Shown here: positions 1 through 6,559 of the stretch, piece by piece
How positions within the stretch are numbered: the stretch's first letter is position 1
How the letters are laid out: every line of letters starts with the position of its first letter
Source of the DNA: Desulfobacteraceae bacterium
Lineage (GTDB): Bacteria; Desulfobacterota; Desulfobacteria; Desulfobacterales; SURF-15
Reading direction: 5' to 3'
NCBI GenBank assembly: GCA_003599475.1
Contig: QZKK01000243.1
Location: 1 to 31,028, forward strand
DNA: 31,028 nt
The notes under the pieces: generated by a model
Databases searched by the model: none
The model's input: the letters and a program-made list of their open reading frames with translations, nothing else
Told to the model about the DNA's origin: nothing
Made by a program: the position numbers and the translations under genes

Positions 1-315
1 GTGATGCTCCGTGCGGCACCATTTACAGCCGCCGCAGGGAAGATAAGGCTCCGGGGTCACCCGGTCTCCGACGGCAATGCCGTGCCGATCGGCGGCTGCC
101 GCTCCGATCTCTACCACCTCTCCAACAAATTCGTGGCCCATGATCACCGGATACCGCGTTAAGCCCACCTGTCCGTGGTAGACCTTGATATCGGTCGAGC
201 AGACCGAGGTCACCCGGGTCTTGATCAGGATCTCCTCGGGGCCGGGAGGGCGCAGATCGAACTCGCGAAGTTCCAGGCGGCCCGGCTCCGAAAGAACAAA
301 AGCTTTGGATTTCAC
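1..315 (-). CDS. Zinc-dependent alcohol dehydrogenase, N-terminal part (cut by window edge)
   Basis: The first 105 codons of a medium-chain (GroES-like) zinc dehydrogenase are visible; the rest lies beyond the left edge. The translation shows the catalytic-zinc cysteine in VCSTDIKVYHGQ, the GHEFVGEV box with the metal-binding His-Glu pair, a GDRV turn, and the beginning of the structural-zinc cluster, CGGCKWC. These are the standard landmarks of NAD(P)-dependent alcohol/polyol dehydrogenases that oxidise a secondary or primary alcohol. The start is a GTG preceded by an AGGGGGA ribosome site about ten bases upstream; no ATG fits better. It lies 66 bp downstream of the GntR-type regulator on the same strand, so the two are probably co-transcribed and the regulator likely controls it. 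The substrate cannot be told from this fragment. Confidence 0.88.
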   Translation of the reverse strand, partial: MKSKAFVLSEPGRLELREFDLRPPGPEEILIKTRVTSVCSTDIKVYHGQVGLTRYPVIMGHEFVGEVVEIGAAAADRHGIAVGDRVTPEPYLPCGGCKWCRTEHH

Positions 316-381
316 GGTACTTGTCTTCCCCCTATGCTTCTTATGGATTGCCACCCCGGCATCGGGGTTTCGTCATCGGAT

Positions 382-1080
382 TCATTGTTCTGTTTTCTCT
401 GCCGGGGGAAATCCCAGCATCATCTTGGATAAAATGTCATCGCTGCTTCTTAACCGGGAAAGGACAAATGCTTTGGCAAACCGGATGTGGCTTTTCATCA
501 AAATGACCGCCCTCTGCGAATCGCCCTTTTCCAAGGCATCGAATACCTTCACATGCTGCGGATGGGCATCGGAGAGATGATCTGTCGTGAGGATATTGAT
601 ATTTTGAATGATCCAGATCCGATTGAGGATGGCTCTGCCCATTTCCGCCAGGGGGCGGTTCCCGCCGGCTTCGAAGATCACCATATGGAATTCCTGCTCA
701 AGCTCCAGGATTCGCTGTTTGTTTCCGCTCTTCAGCAGCCGTCCCACCTCTTTCAGGATGTCTGCAAGCTGCATCCGGCCCGTGCGGGTCATCCGCCTGG
801 CCGCCTGACCCGCTGCCATCGCTTCAAGAGTGATTCTCAGGTCGTAAATATCCTCGACATCCTGAAGATTCAAGGAACTGACCCGGAACCCCTTGTTGGG
901 CCGGCGCTGGATCATGTGCTCCTGTTCGAGCATGCTCAAGGCCTCTCGGACGGGTGTCTGGCTCATTTTGAGGGTTTGCGCCAGGTCCTTGACGTTGAGA
1001 AGCGAACCCGGCTTGAGATGATAGCGGATGATCCAGTCTTTGATCTGTTGATGGGCTTTGTCGGTAAGAGATCTGTGCAT
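382..1080 (-). CDS. GntR-family (FadR/FCD subfamily) transcriptional regulator
   Basis: A 232-residue protein of normal family length. Residues about 5-70 form the winged helix-turn-helix DNA-binding domain (LKPGSLLNVKDLAQTLKMSQ, then TPVREALSMLEQEHMI and the wing RRPNKGFRV). Residues about 75-215 are the all-helical FCD ligand-binding domain, beginning DVEDIYDLRITLEAMAA; such domains usually bind a carboxylate or sugar acid, often around a metal. The ATG has a CAGGAG ribosome site. The gene precedes the alcohol dehydrogenase on the same strand, which suggests local control of a catabolic operon continuing left of the window. A near-palindrome just upstream (1095-1113) may be its autoregulatory operator. 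The effector is unknown. Confidence 0.9.
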   Translation of the reverse strand: MHRSLTDKAHQQIKDWIIRYHLKPGSLLNVKDLAQTLKMSQTPVREALSMLEQEHMIQRRPNKGFRVSSLNLQDVEDIYDLRITLEAMAAGQAARRMTRTGRMQLADILKEVGRLLKSGNKQRILELEQEFHMVIFEAGGNRPLAEMGRAILNRIWIIQNINILTTDHLSDAHPQHVKVFDALEKGDSQRAVILMKSHIRFAKAFVLSRLRSSDDILSKMMLGFPPAEKTEQ

Positions 1081-1094
1081 ACGGCTCCTGGGTT

Positions 1095-1113
1095 GTGTGG
1101 ATCCGGATCACAC
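1095..1113. promoter_or_regulatory. Candidate operator palindrome upstream of the GntR gene
   Basis: GTGTGGATCCGGATCACAC has a perfect 10-base core palindrome (GATCCGGATC) flanked by GTGTG and CACAC arms offset by one base. It lies in the leader between a TTGACA box (1148-1153, minus strand) and the regulator's start codon. GntR/FadR proteins typically bind short palindromes at such positions. Assignment to this regulator is inference from position alone. Confidence 0.35.
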
Positions 1114-1490
1114 GAAAGATATTCCTTTAGCACCGCGAAAAGATTCTTGTCAAGAGATAATATTGGAAAATATATTTTATAATATATGATCGCCGATTCG
1201 CTTCATCTGCTCCTTCCGGTTTGGCAGCATGGATCGGCCTGGCATGAGCAAGAAGGCAAAAAGGAAAGGACCCCGCGCTCAAGATCGCAAAGGAGCCGCT
1301 CATTCCAACGTCTCCCGGTTCAGCATCGCCGAACAAAAGCAGGGAAAAAGCGGATGGTCATGATCTACGATGGGTTGGAGAACATCAAGAGTCCTGAATA
1401 GAGTCTTGAGACATGAAAATCAACCAACCTTTAAACCTTTAACGCTGAACCGATGAACGGTTACGGAGGAATCAAAGGTATGGGTCTGAA
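1114..1490. other. Intergenic stretch with promoter-like sequence and a dispersed repeat
   Basis: No convincing gene is visible in this gap. Minus-strand TTGACA at 1148-1153 is a good -35 for the regulator, but the matching -10 (about 1125-1130) is poor. An AT-rich block at 1160-1190 follows it upstream. A 39-codon lysine/arginine-rich reading frame begins at ATG 1244 on the plus strand but lacks a ribosome site and is probably not real. The dispersed AACGCTGAACC element lies at 1434-1462. Confidence 0.5.
1434..1462. repeat. Dispersed intergenic repeat, AACGCTGAACC family, copy 1
   Basis: The 11-mer AACGCTGAACC (1441-1451) is preceded by a CCTTT run and followed by a TGAACGGTT block. Nearly the same arrangement occurs at 12794-12831, and the 11-mer recurs at 10172-10182. 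All three copies are intergenic. Confidence 0.5.
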
Positions 1491-1880
1491 TCAGGACCGG
1501 CGGGCCTCGATGAAATCCTGAAGCCTCGCCCTCTGGTTCCGGTTCAATGCCCCGAACATCACACCTCGTCTTCGGGCCTTTACCGATTCAGAAGGCATTC
1601 GACGTTCGAGTTCGTAATCGTAGACACTTGTAAAGGGGATGTCGCTCAATTTAAAATCCTTGTTCAGGCTCGATATTTCCATTCGGCCGCATTTTTCATC
1701 CCCCAGTTCCTTGACGATCTCATCGGCTCCTTCATAATACCGGAAGGAGAGGCCCCCCATGCTGATATCGACGACGACGCATTTCTGCGTCCCCTTCGAC
1801 CCGATAACGGCAAAGACACCGCTTTTCACCGGAAGCCGAAAATGCTTTCTACGATCCTGGGCTTTTTCCCGTGTTCCCAT
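1491..1880 (-). CDS. PilZ-domain protein (likely c-di-GMP receptor)
   Basis: A 129-residue protein. It carries the two PilZ hallmarks: an arginine motif (DRRKHFRLPV, about residues 10-19) and the DISMGG turn about 30 residues later, which together cradle the guanines of c-di-GMP. The rest is the small PilZ barrel and a basic C-terminal helix. I chose ATG 1880 rather than an upstream ATG at 1913 because a GAGGTGAAG ribosome site sits directly before it. It stands alone, followed downstream by a long non-coding gap, so its output (motility, exopolysaccharide, adhesion) cannot be inferred. It is notable beside the GEMM riboswitch at 6.2 kb, which also senses a cyclic dinucleotide. Confidence 0.85.
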   Translation of the reverse strand: MGTREKAQDRRKHFRLPVKSGVFAVIGSKGTQKCVVVDISMGGLSFRYYEGADEIVKELGDEKCGRMEISSLNKDFKLSDIPFTSVYDYELERRMPSESVKARRRGVMFGALNRNQRARLQDFIEARRS

Positions 1881-2108
1881 ATCTTCACCTCGTCTCCAAC
1901 AGGCATACGGCATCGGACCATATGCAGTTTCAGGGCGTCTTTTTGAGCGGGGATTTTAGAACATGAAAAAGGCAAAATCAATATTCGAGTTGCGGATTCC
2001 TGAACGACCGGTGCATTTCCAATAAATGTCCGAACAGCCAAGGGTGAAGGCCTCCTTAAACAGGGACAGATTCGTATTTTTTTAATGAAGGGAACCCATG
2101 ACGGTCGC

Positions 2109-2137
2109 TTGACAAAAAGAGGGCGGCAAACTAAACT
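2109..2137 (+). promoter_or_regulatory. Sigma-70-type promoter of the Phd/VapC pair
   Basis: TTGACA at 2109-2114, a 17-base spacer, and TAAACT at 2132-2137, 39 bp before the antitoxin start. The -10 box overlaps a direct repeat, AACTAA-TTG-AACTAA, a plausible operator for self-repression by the antitoxin. Confidence 0.6.
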
Positions 2138-2175
2138 AATTGAACTAACCTGATGATATCGATGGAGAGGGCTCG

Positions 2176-2406
2176 ATGCAGAAGCTTAACATCCACGAAA
2201 CGAAAACGAAACTTTCAGCCGTCCTTTCGGAAGTGGAAAAAAAGGGCGAAACGTTTCTGATCTGTCGAAACGGCGTTCCGGTGGCCGAGTTGATCCCGCA
2301 TAGACGGAGCAGTCGATTGCGGTATCATCCGGTTATGAGCAAGATCGATATCGGCTACGATCCGTTGGAAGATCTCTCAGGGGATGAATGGGGGGAGATC
2401 GAATAG
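2176..2406 (+). CDS. Phd/YefM-family antitoxin
   Basis: A 76-residue protein. The N-terminal half fits the Phd/YefM DNA-binding fold: a helix starting LNIHETKTKLSAVLSEVE, then the strand-turn GETFLICRNGVPVAEL. The acidic C-terminal tail (residues about 55-76, ending DEWGEIE) would wrap the toxin. A GGAGAGG ribosome site precedes the ATG. The stop codon is directly followed by the start codon of the PIN toxin (TAG-ATG), a tight coupling typical of these modules. The antitoxin should neutralise the nuclease and repress the promoter at 2109-2137. Confidence 0.88.
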   Translation: MQKLNIHETKTKLSAVLSEVEKKGETFLICRNGVPVAELIPHRRSSRLRYHPVMSKIDIGYDPLEDLSGDEWGEIE

Positions 2407-2784
2407 ATGCTGCTGGACACATGCGCTCTGCTTTGGCTTGTTCACGACCAGAGCCACTTTACGGAAGAAACCCTGGCGAATCTCGATGAATCACCCGTTG
2501 TATTCATCTGCGCCGTCAGCGGGTTCGAAATCGGACTGAAGCACAGGGCCGGGAAATTGACTCTTCCCGCACCGCCTCGGCAGTGGATCTCTGAAATTCT
2601 CACTCATCATCGAATCGATGTGATCGGAATGGATCTGGAGATATGCATCCAGGCAGCCGAGTTGCCGCCGATTCACAGGGATCCATGCGATCGATTCATT
2701 ATTGCTGCGGCACTGGTGCGGGGATTGCCGGTCGTCACAGCCGACCGGCGTTTTGCCGAATACGGAGTAAAGATCCTCATATAG
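2407..2784 (+). CDS. PIN-domain toxin (VapC-like ribonuclease)
   Basis: A 125-residue PIN protein. Conserved acidic positions are visible: D4 in LLDTCALLWL, a Glu in VSGFEIGLKH, Asp residues in RDPCDRFIIAAAL, and a last Asp in VTADRRFAEYG. These coordinate the metal ions for RNA cleavage in VapC toxins. It starts immediately after the antitoxin stop. Family length is normal and all catalytic acids are present, so it is probably functional. The RNA target cannot be predicted. Confidence 0.9.
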   Translation: MLLDTCALLWLVHDQSHFTEETLANLDESPVVFICAVSGFEIGLKHRAGKLTLPAPPRQWISEILTHHRIDVIGMDLEICIQAAELPPIHRDPCDRFIIAAALVRGLPVVTADRRFAEYGVKILI

Positions 2785-2860
2785 CCGTTCGTTCGCGAAG
2801 TCACATACAGATGCGGCCAAGCAAGGAAAGGCGCCATAGAGAATCCGAACGGGATGAACG

Positions 2861-3679
2861 ATGCAGATAGGAGGGAAAACCGCACTGGTACTCGGAGCCG
2901 CAAGAGGAATCGGGCGGCAAATCGCGCGGGCGCTCGCCCGGAGGGGATCGCGCCTCGTTCTCCCCTACTGGGACTGGCCCGAAGATGCCGCCGGCATGCT
3001 TCGGGAGTTTTCGGAAATGAAAATCGATTTCATGGCCTGCAGGGCGGACCTGCGAAAACCGGACGAAGTAGAAGCGCTTTTCGAAGGAATCGCGGATCGC
3101 TACGCAGGACTGGACATTCTCGTCAACAACATCGAACGGGGCGGTATGCCCATCGTGCATGGAGCGTATACCTCCGAACAGTGGGATCTGGAGATGGAGA
3201 CCACCCTGAAGGCGAAGTGGTGGGTGGTCGATCATGCCATGCCCCTTCTTAAAAGCGCTCCCGAAGCAACGATTGTCGTCCTCTCTTCGATTGCAGGAAT
3301 CGTAGGCCGCAGCGGGCCTGCGGCGCTTATCTTCAACGACGGCTATTCGGCGGCCAACCGCGCCGTATCCTCTTTTACCGAAATCTGGGCCAGACAGGGG
3401 GCTCCGACCGTGCGCGTCAACGAGCTGATGCTGGGCTTTTTCGAGACCCGCCACGCTGAAAAAACCCGGGGGTGGGCGCTGTTGACGGACAAAGAGCAGC
3501 GGGAGATCGTCGATCAGATCCTTTTGAAAAGAACGGGGTCTCTCGATGAGATCGCCGGGGCGGTCCTCTTTCTCATCGAAGAGGCCACATACATGACCGG
3601 TTCGGTCCTGCGCATGGACGGCGGCTTCGTGCTGGGGGCCGGGCGCGTCCCCCCTCTGCCCGGCGGAATCGATCTGTGA
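2861..3679 (+). CDS. Short-chain dehydrogenase/reductase with altered catalytic motif
   Basis: A 272-residue Rossmann-fold protein of normal SDR length. The cofactor loop GAARGIG (residues 12-18) is intact, and a DIL-VNN strand is present at 85-90. The active site departs from the family: the YxxxK motif reads Y162-S-A-A-N166, so the lysine that lowers the tyrosine pKa is asparagine, and NNAG reads NNIE. Ser142/143 in VVLSSIAG is present. It could be a degenerate or non-oxidoreductase SDR, or use a nearby basic residue. The end (TGSVLRMDGGFVLG) is the typical SDR C-terminus. The ribosome site before ATG 2861 is weak. No functional partner is adjacent. Confidence 0.85.
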   Translation: MQIGGKTALVLGAARGIGRQIARALARRGSRLVLPYWDWPEDAAGMLREFSEMKIDFMACRADLRKPDEVEALFEGIADRYAGLDILVNNIERGGMPIVHGAYTSEQWDLEMETTLKAKWWVVDHAMPLLKSAPEATIVVLSSIAGIVGRSGPAALIFNDGYSAANRAVSSFTEIWARQGAPTVRVNELMLGFFETRHAEKTRGWALLTDKEQREIVDQILLKRTGSLDEIAGAVLFLIEEATYMTGSVLRMDGGFVLGAGRVPPLPGGIDL

Positions 3680-3783
3680 GAACGGCACCGGATAACGGTT
3701 TAATGCAGCATAGATATCCTGGTTCTCTGGACAGGTCAGAGGAATCTTGCTCTGCACACCGGATAAGGCGATAAATCCGAAGC

Positions 3784-3930
3784 ACGAAATCCGAAACAAT
3801 ATCGAATGACCAAAATTAGAATGACCGAAATAAGAGCCGATGAAAGAGCATCTGCCCTGAATTGTTTGGTATTTGGAATTTCGAATTTTCGAATTTGTTT
3901 CGTATTTCGGTATTCGGATTTCGAATTTTC
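3784..3930. repeat. Intergenic AT-rich inverted repeat (CGAAATCCGAA family)
   Basis: The left arm begins CGAAATCCGAAAC and continues with repeated GAATGACC units. The right arm ends GGTATTCGGATTTCG with repeated TTCGAATTT units, so the ends are inverted complements. The stretch is strikingly low in complexity and much more AT-rich than its neighbours. No reading frame in the gap 3680-4014 looks genuine. Such palindromic intergenic elements recur elsewhere in this window with other sequences. Confidence 0.5.
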
Positions 3931-4014
3931 AATACGTGATCATGCCCTCTGGGCCCGGATCTTTACAAACTGCTGATATCTGTCGCGGCGGACCGCCGCA
4001 CCGTTTCAGCTCGC

Positions 4015-4212
4015 TCAGGAAAAGCCGGTTCCGCTTCCAACCGGAGCACAGCCTTTGCTTCCTGAAAATCCGATGCAGGCGGCGGCGCTCATCAGCCGTT
4101 TGACATCTCTGCCGCTGCATTCGGGACAGACGACATCCTCTGAATCCCCCGAAAGGACAAGGCACTCGAAGCAGCGGTCGCATTTTTCACATTGATACTC
4201 GTAAATCGGCAT
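4015..4212 (-). CDS. FmdB-family zinc-ribbon protein
   Basis: A 65-residue protein beginning MPIYEYQCEKCDRCFE with a second cysteine pair, CPECSG, about 20 residues later: the four-cysteine zinc ribbon of the FmdB/CxxC_CxxC_SSSS regulatory protein family. A GGAGGG ribosome site before ATG 4212 decides the start over a longer frame from 4224. The glycine/serine-rich tail (GSGTGFS) is usual. The family's function is poorly defined. A small GC hairpin (3985-3999) lies just downstream. Confidence 0.85.
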   Translation of the reverse strand: MPIYEYQCEKCDRCFECLVLSGDSEDVVCPECSGRDVKRLMSAAACIGFSGSKGCAPVGSGTGFS

Positions 4213-4289
4213 GATTCCCTCCATCGTTAAAGTCGTTCAAATCGTTGCACGTTCAACCGGCTTCGACGGTTTCAACGGCTTCGACGATT

Positions 4290-4715
4290 TCAACGTTCAA
4301 CGATTTCAATTCCCCTCTGATATTCCGTCAAACGCTTTCTCATGTCCTCCGGAACCGGAATCGACCGGTTTTCTTCGTAATCGTAGCATACCTGAATGGT
4401 TTCACCCTTGGCAAAACGGTTCTCATCGCTGTGCCGATCGATCAGCTCATATTGGAGTTCGAAGCTCTTGGTGCCGATTTTTCCGACTCTCATCCAAAGT
4501 CTCAATTGATCATTCAGCGTGGCGGGTTTAAGATAGTCGCAGCAGGCATGCGCCATGATGAATCGAAACTTTCGGTCACCGAAGACATTGCGGAACAGGA
4601 TTGTCCGGCCGACTTCGAAATAGGTGAAAAAGACCGCATGGTTGACATGGCCGAGCGCATCCAGATCCCGGAATCGAACGTCGATATCCAGAGAAAAGAC
4701 TTTTTGTCGGTTCAC
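4290..4715 (-). CDS. Hot-dog fold acyl-CoA thioesterase (YbgC/4-hydroxybenzoyl-CoA thioesterase type)
   Basis: From GTG 4715 the product is 141 residues, the usual family length. Near the N-terminus, VRFRDLDALGHVNHAVF holds the catalytic Asp and the HVN turn of the 4HBT superfamily, followed by YFEVGRT with the helix glutamate. These enzymes hydrolyse acyl-CoA thioesters in the cytoplasm. A longer frame extends past 5000, but the promoter at 4774-4801 lies inside it, so its ATG at 4796 overlaps the -35 box and cannot be the main start. GTG 4715 has an AGAGGA site at good spacing. The gene is divergent from the MEMO-family gene. The natural acyl substrate is unknown. Confidence 0.82.
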   Translation of the reverse strand: MNRQKVFSLDIDVRFRDLDALGHVNHAVFFTYFEVGRTILFRNVFGDRKFRFIMAHACCDYLKPATLNDQLRLWMRVGKIGTKSFELQYELIDRHSDENRFAKGETIQVCYDYEENRSIPVPEDMRKRLTEYQRGIEIVER

Positions 4716-4773
4716 TTTTGGGTATCCTCTGTACTTCGCTCGGTCAAGAGCGGTTCCGTAAATGCTTGCTCCT

Positions 4774-4801
4774 ATTTTATGACTCGGTGTTCCCATGTCA
4801 A
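4774..4801 (-). promoter_or_regulatory. Strong sigma-70-type promoter for the thioesterase gene
   Basis: On the minus strand: TTGACA (4796-4801), a 16-base spacer, TAAAAT (4774-4779). Transcription would begin near 4767, giving a leader of about 50 bases before GTG 4715. This placement decides the start codon. Confidence 0.65.
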
Positions 4802-4841
4802 GTTTTCTCCGCTTCATTGAGCATTGGAAAGGAGGTATACG

Positions 4842-5699
4842 ATGGCGCTTCGAAGAGCGCTTTTTGCCGGAAACTGGTATCCCGGCACGGCATCGGAGTG
4901 TGAAAAAAAGATCCGATCTTTCCTTGAGACTGAAGAACCCTCCGCTTCTTTCGAATCCCCCTGTATCGGAGGCATCGTACCGCATGCAGGGTGGAATTTT
5001 TCCGGAAGGATCGCCTGCAATGTCATCCATCGGATGTCGGCGGGCGGGGCAAAACCGGATGCTTTTGTGGTCTTCGGAATGCACCTTCATCCCGGATCGA
5101 ATCGTTACATGATGACATCCGGCGCGTGGGAAACACCCTTCGGTGCCATGGAAGTGGATTCGGAATTTGCCGGCGAACTGGGGCGCCGGTTTCACTTCAC
5201 CATCGAAACCGCTGCAAATTTCACTCCGGACAATACCATCGAACTGCAGCTTCCATTTATCAAATTCTTCTTTCCCGAATCCCTCTTGATCCCCGTGGGG
5301 GTCCCCCCATCGATGGAATCCCTGCGGGTCGGAGAGGCGGTCTCGGAGATTTCCGGAAATATGAGCCGCCGCGTGGCGGTTCTCGGCTCAACGGACTTGA
5401 CTCACTATGGGGCTGCTTATGGTTTCAATCCGAAAGGATCGGGAAGGCAGGCTGCGGATTGGGTAAGATCGGAAAACGACCGAAAAATCATCGAAGCCAT
5501 GATTTCCATGGAACCGGAACGCGTGCTCGACCAGGCGGCGGCCAACAAGAATGCATGCTGTGCCGGTGCCGCTGCAGCCGCGATTTCGGCTGCCAGGAAG
5601 CTTGGCGCAAAGAAGGCGGAAACCGTCGCCTATGCGACGAGCTATGATCAGAGCCCCGGCGACAGCCTGGTCGGCTATGCGGGAATCGTCTTCATGTAG
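4842..5699 (+). CDS. MEMO1-family protein (AmmeMemoRadiSam system protein B)
   Basis: A 285-residue protein related to human MEMO1 and to protein B of the AmmeMemoRadiSam system. The metal-site residues fall where MEMO has them: H48 in IVPHAGW, H81 in FGMHLHPG, and C239/C240 in ANKNACCAG; GSTDLTHYG (182-190) is also conserved. The family resembles extradiol dioxygenases, but the bacterial role is unclear. A consensus AAAGGAGGT site (4828-4835) precedes ATG 4842, so the ATG six codons upstream is not used. The usual radical-SAM and AMMECR1 partners are not adjacent, which is mildly unusual. The gene is divergent from the thioesterase. Confidence 0.88.
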   Translation: MALRRALFAGNWYPGTASECEKKIRSFLETEEPSASFESPCIGGIVPHAGWNFSGRIACNVIHRMSAGGAKPDAFVVFGMHLHPGSNRYMMTSGAWETPFGAMEVDSEFAGELGRRFHFTIETAANFTPDNTIELQLPFIKFFFPESLLIPVGVPPSMESLRVGEAVSEISGNMSRRVAVLGSTDLTHYGAAYGFNPKGSGRQAADWVRSENDRKIIEAMISMEPERVLDQAAANKNACCAGAAAAAISAARKLGAKKAETVAYATSYDQSPGDSLVGYAGIVFM

Positions 5700-5711
5700 T
5701 CGACCGCGGCG

Positions 5712-5749
5712 AAAGGCGCCGCCCCTCGATCCGGCGGGGCGGCGCCTTT
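5712..5749. terminator. Bidirectional hairpin terminator between convergent genes
   Basis: A perfect 14-base inverted repeat (AAAGGCGCCGCCCC against GGGGCGGCGCCTTT) with a 10-base loop lies between the MEMO-family gene (plus) and the HU gene (minus). The arms supply a short T run on either strand, so it can end both transcripts. Confidence 0.8.
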
Positions 5750-5769
5750 GAAAAAATCGTTTTCCCAGG

Positions 5770-6039
5770 TTAGTTTACCGCATCCTTGAGCGCTTTTCCG
5801 GGAGTGAACTTCGGCACTCGCTTGGCTGCGATCTTGATCGCTTCTCCGGTCTGGGGATTTCTCCCTTTCCGTGCCTTTCGTTTGGAAACCTTGAACGAGC
5901 CGAACCCGACGAGCGTGACATCGTCCTTTTTCTTAAGCGCCTGGGTAATGCTTGAAAATACCGTGTCCACGGCTTCCTGTGCGGTTTTTTTGTTGCCGAC
6001 CACCTTCGCGACCTCGTTGACCAATTCTCCTTTGTTCAT
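5770..6039 (-). CDS. hup: HU-family histone-like DNA-binding protein
   Basis: An 89-residue protein of standard HU length. It has the two N-terminal helices (MNKGELVNEVAKVVG), the hinge VTLVGFGSFKVSKRKARKGRNP, and the arm segment with the GRNPQTGE signature and a conserved proline for DNA intercalation. HU bends DNA and compacts the nucleoid. An AAAGGAG site precedes the ATG. Its leader is unusual: about 120 bases upstream lie an intrinsic terminator, a GEMM-class riboswitch and a strong promoter, all on the same strand. This suggests that at least part of HU expression responds to a cyclic dinucleotide. A second promoter downstream of the terminator is possible, but I did not find a good one. 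Confidence 0.93.
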   Translation of the reverse strand: MNKGELVNEVAKVVGNKKTAQEAVDTVFSSITQALKKKDDVTLVGFGSFKVSKRKARKGRNPQTGEAIKIAAKRVPKFTPGKALKDAVN

Positions 6040-6161
6040 CCTGTTCTCCTTTCCTTCTTGATTTGAGTCCTGTTTTCATTTCACCCGGCCCTTCGGCAAT
6101 CGAATAGGGCAAACGACAACCGGACTCGGTTCGAGGGCATGCAAACTTCTGCCCTTTTAAC

Positions 6162-6198
6162 AAAAAAGCCGAGCCGCTTATCCTAAGCAACTCGGCTT
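6162..6198 (-). terminator. Intrinsic terminator in the HU leader (riboswitch expression platform)
   Basis: On the minus strand, AAGCCGAG pairs with CTCGGCTT and an inner stem GCTTA/TAAGC stacks on it, followed by six T residues. It immediately follows the riboswitch aptamer and precedes the HU gene. The CTTAGG segment in its inner stem (6182-6187) is exactly complementary to CCTAAG at the 3' edge of the aptamer (6210-6215), giving an alternative antiterminator pairing. Confidence 0.82.
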
Positions 6199-6204
6199 AT
6201 ACAC

Positions 6205-6288
6205 AGTCCCTTAGGCAACCCGGCTATCTCTCTAGACCCGTGGCTTTCCGTCTCCCGATCACTCGGGATTTGGCTTTTCTGAAGATCC
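6205..6288 (-). ncRNA. GEMM-class cyclic-dinucleotide riboswitch (c-di-GMP-I / cGAMP type)
   Basis: Read on the minus strand, the segment has the conserved GEMM elements in order: a GCCAAA joining strand, a P2 stem CCCGA/TCGGG closed by a GTGA (GNRA) tetraloop, the ACGGAAAGCCACGGGTCT block, a short variable loop, then AGCCGGGTTGCC, which supplies the tetraloop receptor side and end of P3. The block CGGAAAGCC resembles the Geobacter variants that prefer 3',3'-cGAMP more than the classical Vibrio ACGCAAAGCC, as far as I recall those sequences; the ligand is therefore open. P1 is less clear. It sits between a promoter and a terminator upstream of the HU gene. Complementarity with the terminator suggests that ligand binding favours termination (an OFF switch), but the reverse cannot be excluded. 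Confidence 0.8.
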
Positions 6289-6306
6289 AATTTTTTTAGT
6301 TATTTT

Positions 6307-6335
6307 TCCATAACAGAAACAAAAAGCCTTGTCAA
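6307..6335 (-). promoter_or_regulatory. Promoter driving the riboswitch-HU transcript
   Basis: Minus strand: TTGACA (6330-6335), a 17-base spacer, TATGGA (6307-6312). Start would be near 6300, a few bases before the aptamer. The -35 is perfect; the -10 matches at its first three bases. Confidence 0.6.
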
Positions 6336-6472
6336 ATCTGAATTTCACTCGAAAACAAAATTTTTTTCCAGCCGCAACGCGGGATGCGGGCTTTCCGAAC
6401 ACCGGGAGACAGTCCATCCGGGCGTTGATTCGTTCCGGAAAACAGCGCGGCCGTACCTCCTCTGGTTTGCGC

Positions 6473-6501
6473 TTGACTTGGTTTGTATTTGAAATTACTC
6501 T
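6473..6501 (+). promoter_or_regulatory. Possible promoter for the glnS operon
   Basis: TTGACT (6473-6478), a 17-base spacer and TACTCT (6496-6501), in an AT-rich stretch 59 bp before the glnS start. The -10 match is weak. Confidence 0.35.
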
Positions 6502-6559
6502 ATTTGTAATCATCATCACCGTTTATTTAAAAGTTTCAATGTTTCGGAAAGGATAACCC

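Noticed and set aside
1186..1401. 71-codon plus-strand frame and a 39-codon basic frame in the gntR upstream gap
   Set aside because: No ribosome site, no family resemblance, low-complexity composition.
4716..5195. Upstream extension of the thioesterase frame (longer open frame)
   Set aside because: It overlaps the oppositely oriented MEMO-family gene, and a strong promoter (4774-4801) lies inside it; GTG 4715 has its own ribosome site and gives the normal family length.
6277..6287. TTCTGAAGATC near the riboswitch as an eighth copy of the leader motif
   Set aside because: A single copy at the edge of the aptamer, where the sequence is constrained by RNA pairing; likely coincidental, so noted only in the finding.
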